Assembly (NCBI GenBank): GCA_018969165.1
Contig: JAGWYX010000252.1
Location: forward strand, 1-6,269
Source of the DNA: Verrucomicrobiota bacterium
Lineage (GTDB): Bacteria > Verrucomicrobiota > Verrucomicrobiia > Limisphaerales > JAGWYX01
DNA length: 6,269 nt
Direction: 5' to 3'
Part shown: positions 1 through 4,214 of the stretch, piece by piece
Numbering within the stretch: the first letter of the stretch is position 1
Layout of the letters: each line of letters begins with the position of its first letter
The notes under the pieces: model-generated
What the model was told of the DNA's origin: nothing
Database searches by the model: none
Seen by the model: only the letters and a program-made list of their open reading frames with translations
Made by a program: the position numbers and the translations under genes

Positions 1-2026
1 CGCCGATCACCGAACGCGCCTGGAACCCGCGTTGTTTGCCGGTGACCGTGTCGTACCAGTCGGTGAACGGCACGCGGCTCGGCGACTCGTTGAGGAACCG
101 GTAAATCGGGGTCACCAACGCCTCGAAGTCCTGGCTGGATTTGGTCAAGGTAGCGGTCCAGACCAGCCAGTCCGCCTTGGTGTAGTCCTTGCGGTTGTCC
201 AGCGGCAGGCCGTAGCGGTTCATCTTGGTTTTGTAAAACGCGACCTCGGTGCGCGCCACCTGCGGCGGAAACAGGTTCAACCCCAGGAGGCGGTCCCACA
301 CCAGATTGTATTTCTGGCTCCAGGTCCCGGGTTTGTCGAAGGCCAGCCGGTAATGGTCGCCGTCGTTGGCCTTCTCGACCCAGCGTTTGGCCATCCCGGC
401 GGCGGTCTGCCGGTAGTCCGTCGCCTCGGCGGTTTTGCCTAGCCGCTCGCACAGGGTGGAGTAACCGCCCAGGGCCAGGATGGCCTTGAGCGACAGGTTG
501 GCGTTGTGCGCCAGGTGCCCGGCGAAGTCGTCCGTGCAAAGCTGGTTCTCCGGGTCCAGTCCTTTCTCCTTCAAATACTGCGCCCACTTCGTCAGCAACG
601 GCCAGTATTTCCGGGCGTAGCTGGCGTTGCCTTCGATCTTCTCGAGAGCCGCGACCATCAACAGCATGTTGCCGCTCTCCTCGACCGGCATCTGATTGCG
701 CTCGTTTCGCTCGCCGCCGCCATAGACCTGGCCGTCGGCCTTGGGATACGTGCCCAGATCATGCGGCGCAAACGGGAATTTCCAGCGCGACGACTGCGCA
801 TACTCGAAGATCGGGGTCAGTTGGCCTTCCAGGAGCCTCGGGTTGAACAGCAGCAGGAACGGCGACGACGGATAAATCACGTCCACCGTGTCGATGCAAC
901 CGTTGCTGAAGTTCTCTTTGGGGAAAAAGAACGGCGTGCCGCCCGGGCCGGCGACCAGTTTGTGTGCCGCCAGGCACTGGCGATAGGCGAGCGCCGCCAG
1001 TTGGGCGTAAGCCGGTCCGCCAGTCCGCGTCAGGTCGGCCATCAGCTCGCGGTCAAAACGCGCGGACCGCTCCATGAGCTTGGCATAGTCCCGCTCCGCG
1101 CGGCGCAGAAGCCCCTCGCCGTCCATCCCTTTGCGCCGCCAGTACGGCCGCAAGCTCTGGTAGAAATACTCGATGGAATACAAATCGTCGTAAGCCAATA
1201 GCAGATGCCTCGAGACCGCCGCCGGACCGACCGGGCCCAACTCCAAAACGGCCGCCAGGACCGGCCACCGGTCGTTGGCGGGCCGCGGCATGTCGGTGTC
1301 GTCGTCGGCGGGCAGCTTGCCGTTGGCGACAAAGCCGTCGCGGACAGCGTTCGCGTTCGCGATGCGGGTGGACTCACCGTTGTGGCGTGGGATCGCCAGG
1401 TAGAGGTAACCCCAGTCGATCCGCAGGTTATCGCCTTTCTTTTCGAGGATCGGCTGGTCCTTTGAACCGAACCGGAGGACCTCCAGGCCGCCGACCCGTT
1501 GCCGCTGCCAGACGACGGCTTGGGTGGGCTTATTAACCACCCCTTCCGCCGTACAATCAAAATAGAGCGCGACGTCGTGCCGGGCCGAGTCCACGGATGC
1601 CACCTCCCAGGTCAAGTAACTGACCGGCCGGGCGAGGATATCGAGCCGCTCGGGCAGCAGCGGCGACAAAAAGGTCAGCGTGATGCGCACCCCGCCGGCC
1701 TCGAAGCGATAGACCGTCCGTGTCGGGAACACCTCGATGCGGGTCTGGGTCATCGCCGGCGCGGCCTCCGGCTGCGGACCCAGAAACCGATACGATTTGC
1801 CGTCGATCCGCGCCAGGCCGCACATGGCCTGGGTGGTGCCGGTCCAGTGGCGCGTCCAGTCGTCTGTCAGCCGGTCGCGCATCGACCAGACGCTGAAGTA
1901 AGGATCGTGGGTGACCAGTGGAATGGCCGGCGGCCGAAACGGCGCGGCGGATTGCGGGTCGTCGGCGGCGCCACTGAAGCTGGGAATCAGGGCGAGCAGG
2001 AGCGCGAAAAGGACGTGATGTTTCAT
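1..2026 (-). CDS. Secreted DUF4964/DUF5127/DUF4965/DUF1793 (glutaminase A-like) protein, C-terminus cut by window edge
   Basis: The minus-strand frame is open from ATG at 2026-2024 to the left edge: 675 codons and no stop. Residues 1-20 or 1-21 are a signal peptide (Lys2, a hydrophobic run at 5-14, cleavage near SGA/AD), so the protein is exported; this also supports the start. Visible family blocks in order: RPPAIPLVTHDPYFSVWS at 31-48 (DUF4964); a beta-rich part to about 325 (DUF5127); WKFPFAPHDLGTYP at 415-428, MPVEESGNM at 446-454 and TDDFAGHLAHNANLS at 498-512 (DUF4965 six-hairpin domain); PGTWSQKYNLVWDRLLGLNLF at 566-586 (DUF1793), then YGLPLDNRKDYT at 605-616 and TDWYDTVTGK at 655-664. 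It ends inside the usual closing block GFQARSVIG, so probably only a short tail is missing. The family is named after fungal glutaminase A, but the fold is an alpha/alpha toroid like many glycoside hydrolases. The substrate is unproven. Glu449/Glu450 and Asp499/Asp500 are conserved-looking acidic pairs that could be catalytic (inference). No Shine-Dalgarno motif precedes the ATG. Confidence 0.92.
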   Translation of the reverse strand, partial: MKHHVLFALLLALIPSFSGAADDPQSAAPFRPPAIPLVTHDPYFSVWSMRDRLTDDWTRHWTGTTQAMCGLARIDGKSYRFLGPQPEAAPAMTQTRIEVFPTRTVYRFEAGGVRITLTFLSPLLPERLDILARPVSYLTWEVASVDSARHDVALYFDCTAEGVVNKPTQAVVWQRQRVGGLEVLRFGSKDQPILEKKGDNLRIDWGYLYLAIPRHNGESTRIANANAVRDGFVANGKLPADDDTDMPRPANDRWPVLAAVLELGPVGPAAVSRHLLLAYDDLYSIEYFYQSLRPYWRRKGMDGEGLLRRAERDYAKLMERSARFDRELMADLTRTGGPAYAQLAALAYRQCLAAHKLVAGPGGTPFFFPKENFSNGCIDTVDVIYPSSPFLLLFNPRLLEGQLTPIFEYAQSSRWKFPFAPHDLGTYPKADGQVYGGGERNERNQMPVEESGNMLLMVAALEKIEGNASYARKYWPLLTKWAQYLKEKGLDPENQLCTDDFAGHLAHNANLSLKAILALGGYSTLCERLGKTAEATDYRQTAAGMAKRWVEKANDGDHYRLAFDKPGTWSQKYNLVWDRLLGLNLFPPQVARTEVAFYKTKMNRYGLPLDNRKDYTKADWLVWTATLTKSSQDFEALVTPIYRFLNESPSRVPFTDWYDTVTGKQRGFQARSVIG

Positions 2027-2093
2027 GGGTCGGTTCGTGCTCGCCCAGATTGGTCCGCGGAGCGGGCAAGGGTCAAGGAGAGTTTCGCTTCAG

Positions 2094-2114
2094 GTGGTCC
2101 TCATGCCGGACCAC
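2094..2114 (-). other. Intergenic hairpin between the LMF and DUF4965 genes
   Basis: GTGGTCC at 2094-2100 and GGACCAC at 2108-2114 form a perfect 7-bp stem with a 7-nt loop. It lies 51 bp past the LMF stop codon and 68 bp before the DUF4965 start, both on the minus strand. No T-run follows in the sense direction, so it is not a canonical intrinsic terminator. It could be a factor-dependent termination or RNA-processing structure, or a 5' UTR hairpin of the downstream gene. Confidence 0.35.
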
Positions 2115-2141
2115 TTCCGTAGGCCGGGAGATGGAGGGGTG

Positions 2142-2166
2142 GATGCCGCCGCGGCGCCCCGGCATC
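2142..2166 (-). terminator. Possible terminator hairpin overlapping the LMF stop codon
   Basis: GATGCCG at 2142-2148 pairs with CGGCATC at 2160-2166, giving a 7-bp GC-rich stem with an 11-nt loop that contains the palindrome GGCGCC. The 5' side of the stem in the sense RNA overlaps the TGA stop of the LMF gene (2167-2165). The sense sequence after the stem is rich in C and T but has no U-tract, so the call is weak. With the hairpin at 2094-2114 it suggests that the LMF and DUF4965 genes may be separate transcripts. Confidence 0.3.
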
Positions 2167-3790
2167 AGCGCCCCGGCAGCCAGCCGTAAGCGGCCAGGAC
2201 CTTGCGGAATCGGGGATCGTCAGCGGAAAGCGGCGGCAGCCAGAGACCAAGCCGGGCGCGGGTCCACCAGTCACCGGCCGGGTTGTGAAGCGGGGCGAAT
2301 TGGTAGCGGTAGAGCACCGCGCGGATGTAGCGCGGAGGTCGATCGGGGAACGGGTTGTTGGCCAGCAGGCTCAAAGTGCCCCGGTCATTGTGCAGCAGCT
2401 TCCAGACAAAGTGCAGCGTCCAGGGGTAATCCTCCGGGGTGGCCATCGCGGCAAACCAGACTTGCCAATCGAGCCGATAATGATACGGCGAGATGATGCA
2501 GGGCCGGCGGTGCGGATTGCTCGGCTTGCACTTGAATTCATATTCCTTCCAGGGCGTGTCCGCGGTGAGGAGTGAATCGCTTGTGCCTTCGAAGACGATC
2601 TCGTGCCGCTCCCGGCCGACGCTGCCGAAGGCGCCGTACGTGTTGACCAGGTGCAGCCGGCCGAACGACGTGTTCATGGCCTGGCGCGGCGACAGGAGAT
2701 TCAGCACCGGCGAGAGGCTCAGGTAGCCGACCAACAAGACGAGGCCCGTCACGACGGTTGATTGCGCGCGCGCTGGCCGAGCAGTGGCCGCGGCCCTCAC
2801 CGCGCGCTCGGTGAGACGCCGGGGCAGGACGCGACGCCAGAGCGAATCATCCAGGCAGGCCAGAAACGGCACCATCGTCAGCCAATTGAGAAAGGACAAG
2901 TTGCCGCTCAGGATCAGGATGACCTGGAACGAGATTAGCAGCAGACCCGCCAGGTGGCGAGCCACACGGGGACCAAAGGAGAACCATGGCGCCACCAACT
3001 CGATGAAGTGGTTCCACAAGACGCCGAGCTTGTGGAACCAGTGCGGCAGGAAGAAGAGGTACCGGCTCAGCGGATTTGGGATCGGTTGAGTCTCGTAATG
3101 GTAGTAGAGACAAGTCAGGTCCCGCCAGCAAGGGTCCCCGCGCAGCTTGATCAAGCCCGCCCCGATCATGATGCGAAAACCCAGCCAGCGAAACAGCCAG
3201 ATGACCGCCGTCGGCGGAGGGCGCCGCGGAAAGGGTCGGGCGTCCAGTAGCGGGCAGAGGAAGATTGCCAGGAAACCGGTCTCCAGCAATTGTATCTCCC
3301 AGCCGTAGGCATACCAGTCCTGACCGATATGAACCACGGAGAGGTAGAGCGCCCACAAAACGGTCAGCAGGATGGCGTTGGCGTAACCGAGCATCACGAT
3401 CCCGGAAAGGATCACCCCCGTCCAGGCAACGACCACCAGGAAACGGTCCGAGCAGTCGAGCCAGAACAGGCTGGGAAGTTGTGCGAAGCCGTTGAAGCGC
3501 GAGCCGTAGAACTCCTGGACGCGATCGAGAAACGCCTGCGCCGGCAGCAGGCCGTCCCGGCCGATCAATGGCAAGCCTTGGTTGGCCAGGACCAGAAAGC
3601 CGATGAGATAAAGGAAACCCAGCAGGCGCAGAAGAGCAAAGCGCGTCAGCCAGTAGGTGGTCGAGGTTTCCGTGTACGCACCGTTGCACAGGCGCGACCA
3701 GAGACCCGCCAGCCAATTCCAATCGTCCCACCGGGTTTCCGGGGCGCGGACGGGTTGGTCGCCGGACGGGTTGCGGATTGAGTGCGGCAC
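2165..3790 (-). CDS. Lipase maturation factor family (LMF1-like, DUF1222) integral membrane protein
   Basis: Complete 541-residue protein, GTG start at 3790-3788, TGA stop. An in-frame TAG lies at 3877-3875 and no ATG, GTG or TTG occurs between it and this GTG, so this is the earliest possible start; no Shine-Dalgarno motif precedes it. It is a multi-pass membrane protein: clear hydrophobic segments at about 48-70, 116-137, 139-154, 165-182, 277-296 and 345-362, with weaker ones near 196-213 and 301-313. The family signature is strong: LIKLRGDPCWRDLTCLYYHY at 213-232, continuing ETQPIPNPLSRY. The C-terminal soluble part has PCIISPYHYRLDWQVWFAAM at 430-449 and NPFPDRPPRYIRAVLYRYQF at 479-498, both typical of LMF proteins. 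Vertebrate LMF1 is an ER protein of similar length needed for folding of lipoprotein lipase. The bacterial role is unknown; by analogy it might assist folding or export of an envelope protein. No lipase is encoded in the window. Confidence 0.93.
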   Translation of the reverse strand: MPHSIRNPSGDQPVRAPETRWDDWNWLAGLWSRLCNGAYTETSTTYWLTRFALLRLLGFLYLIGFLVLANQGLPLIGRDGLLPAQAFLDRVQEFYGSRFNGFAQLPSLFWLDCSDRFLVVVAWTGVILSGIVMLGYANAILLTVLWALYLSVVHIGQDWYAYGWEIQLLETGFLAIFLCPLLDARPFPRRPPPTAVIWLFRWLGFRIMIGAGLIKLRGDPCWRDLTCLYYHYETQPIPNPLSRYLFFLPHWFHKLGVLWNHFIELVAPWFSFGPRVARHLAGLLLISFQVILILSGNLSFLNWLTMVPFLACLDDSLWRRVLPRRLTERAVRAAATARPARAQSTVVTGLVLLVGYLSLSPVLNLLSPRQAMNTSFGRLHLVNTYGAFGSVGRERHEIVFEGTSDSLLTADTPWKEYEFKCKPSNPHRRPCIISPYHYRLDWQVWFAAMATPEDYPWTLHFVWKLLHNDRGTLSLLANNPFPDRPPRYIRAVLYRYQFAPLHNPAGDWWTRARLGLWLPPLSADDPRFRKVLAAYGWLPGR

Positions 3791-3820
3791 GGGACGGAGG
3801 ATAACCGAGCCCCGGCGATT

Positions 3821-3863
3821 GTGGAAGCCGCCACCGCCCGGCGGCGCCGAAAGTCGCTTCCAC
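3821..3863 (-). promoter_or_regulatory. Inverted repeat / possible 5' UTR stem upstream of the LMF gene
   Basis: GTGGAAGC at 3821-3828 and GCTTCCAC at 3856-3863 are perfect 8-bp complements 27 bp apart. Inside, CCGCC at 3828-3832 can pair with GGCGG at 3840-3844, sharing one base with the outer arm. The repeat ends 31 bp upstream of the LMF GTG, so if transcribed it would fold in the leader. A regulatory role is inference; it could instead be a decayed intergenic repeat. Confidence 0.35.
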
Positions 3864-3865
3864 GC

Positions 3866-3884
3866 GCAACCGGACTACGGTTGC
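3866..3884. promoter_or_regulatory. 19-bp perfect inverted repeat, possible operator
   Basis: GCAACCG at 3866-3872 and CGGTTGC at 3878-3884 form a perfect 7-bp inverted repeat around a 5-bp centre (GACTA). It starts 2 bp beyond the 3821-3863 repeat and 76 bp upstream of the LMF start. The size and spacing fit a site for a dimeric regulator, but a hairpin is equally possible. I recognise no regulator family consensus. Confidence 0.3.
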
Positions 3885-3978
3885 CTGCGAGGTGCTGTTA
3901 CTGCCTCAGGCTTGGGGTCGTGCCCCCGTGCCTAATCCGGTTTCCGTGCTTCAATCGCTTCGCACTTCGCGCGCTTCG

Positions 3979-3995
3979 CTCAAGGAGTCCTTGAG
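3979..3995. repeat. Short perfect palindrome
   Basis: CTCAAGG at 3979-3985 and CCTTGAG at 3989-3995 form a 7-bp stem around the 3-nt centre AGT. No T-run follows on either strand, so it is not an intrinsic terminator. It directly follows a cluster of GCTTCGC copies (3957-3963 and 3973-3979, with a further TTCGC between), which suggests a repeat-derived segment. Confidence 0.45.
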
Positions 3996-4022
3996 GGGAA
4001 AAACACCGATTCAGAAAGAGAC

Positions 4023-4152
4023 GCCAAAACTTGGCAGTGTCCTAATTTCGGAGCGCGGCTCTATGAGCCGCAGCACCGCCGCTTCAAAATCAAGCTGCTG
4101 CGAGTCACAGACTCGCGCTCCAATTGCAGGTTCGGACACAGCCAAAAACTTG
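4023..4152. repeat. Outer repeats bracketing the palindromic element
   Basis: GCCAAAACTTG (4023-4033) and GCCAAAAACTTG (4141-4152) are near-identical direct repeats differing by one A. Overlapping or abutting them, GGCAGTGTCC (4033-4042) and GGACACAGCC (4134-4143) are inverted repeats with 9 of 10 positions complementary. They lie symmetrically around the 72-bp palindrome, so the whole unit may span about 4023-4152. They could be remnants of a target-site duplication or part of a longer composite repeat; the one-base difference and short length leave chance open. Confidence 0.45.
4050..4121. repeat. 72-bp nested palindromic element (REP/MITE-like), GGAGCGCG...CGCGCTCC
   Basis: Two 26-bp arms (4050-4075 and 4096-4121) are inverted copies matching at 21 of 26 positions, around a 20-bp centre. 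Each arm is itself a perfect hairpin with 7-bp stem and 3-nt loop: GCGGCTC/GAGCCGC at 4055-4071 and GCGAGTC/GACTCGC at 4100-4116. Four of the five arm-to-arm differences are paired changes that keep the small hairpins intact; the fifth is in the loop. Short palindromes starting GGAGCGCGGC and ending in the complement are, to my recollection, frequent intergenic repeats in verrucomicrobial genomes. No transposase is in the window, so it would be non-autonomous. Confidence 0.7.
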
Positions 4153-4177
4153 ACTTGATGACGGCAAGTTTCACAAT
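4150..4177 (+). promoter_or_regulatory. Candidate sigma70-type promoter for the GH36 gene
   Basis: TTGACT at 4150-4155 (5 of 6 to TTGACA) and CACAAT at 4172-4177 (4 of 6 to TATAAT) are separated by 16 bp. Transcription would start near 4184 and leave a leader of about 30 nt before the ATG at 4215. The -35 box overlaps the outer direct repeat of the palindromic element, so the repeat may have supplied part of the promoter. This is consensus matching only. Confidence 0.25.
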
Positions 4178-4214
4178 TCAAGGACTCTAGCCCGACGACT
4201 CACAGCATAACCGG

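Larger units (their letters stand above)
3791..4214. other. Divergent intergenic region (424 bp) with inverted repeats and no credible gene
   Basis: This stretch separates the LMF gene (minus) from the GH36 gene (plus), so both promoters should lie here. Short open frames cross it on the plus strand (for example 3892-4158), but they have no recognisable motif and run through the palindromic repeat, so I do not call them genes. It contains inverted repeats at 3821-3863, 3866-3884 and 3979-3995, a run of TTCGC copies at about 3959-3979, a 72-bp nested palindrome at 4050-4121 with outer repeats to 4023 and 4152, and a weak promoter candidate at 4150-4177. Base composition is less GC-rich than the genes to either side from about 3996 to 4190. 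Confidence 0.8.

Noticed and set aside
506..1201. A 231-codon plus-strand open frame opposite the DUF4965 gene, and similar ones at 32-442 and 1499-2122.
   Set aside because: They are antisense to the conserved DUF4965 reading frame and show no domain, signal peptide or start context of their own.
2048..2076. A minus-strand TTGACC (2076-2071) as a -35 box for the DUF4965 gene.
   Set aside because: At 17-bp spacing the -10 position reads CCAATC, a poor match, so no promoter is called.
2847..3869. A 340-codon minus-strand open frame overlapping the LMF gene in another frame.
   Set aside because: The LMF frame carries clear family motifs and membrane segments here; the alternative product is Pro/Arg/Gly-rich and without motifs.
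3908..3933. AGGC...GCCT with inner GGGG/CCCC as a terminator hairpin.
   Set aside because: The stem is short and broken, there is no T-run on either strand, and it sits upstream of both flanking genes where a terminator is not expected.
3979..3995. The palindrome CTCAAGG-AGT-CCTTGAG as an intrinsic terminator.
   Set aside because: The plus side is followed by GGGGAAAAA and the minus side by a GC-rich stretch, so no U-tract follows the stem in either direction.
3892..4158. An 88-codon plus-strand open frame in the intergenic region.
   Set aside because: It reads through the palindromic repeat, has no family resemblance, and its Ser/Arg-rich product is what such repeats give when translated.
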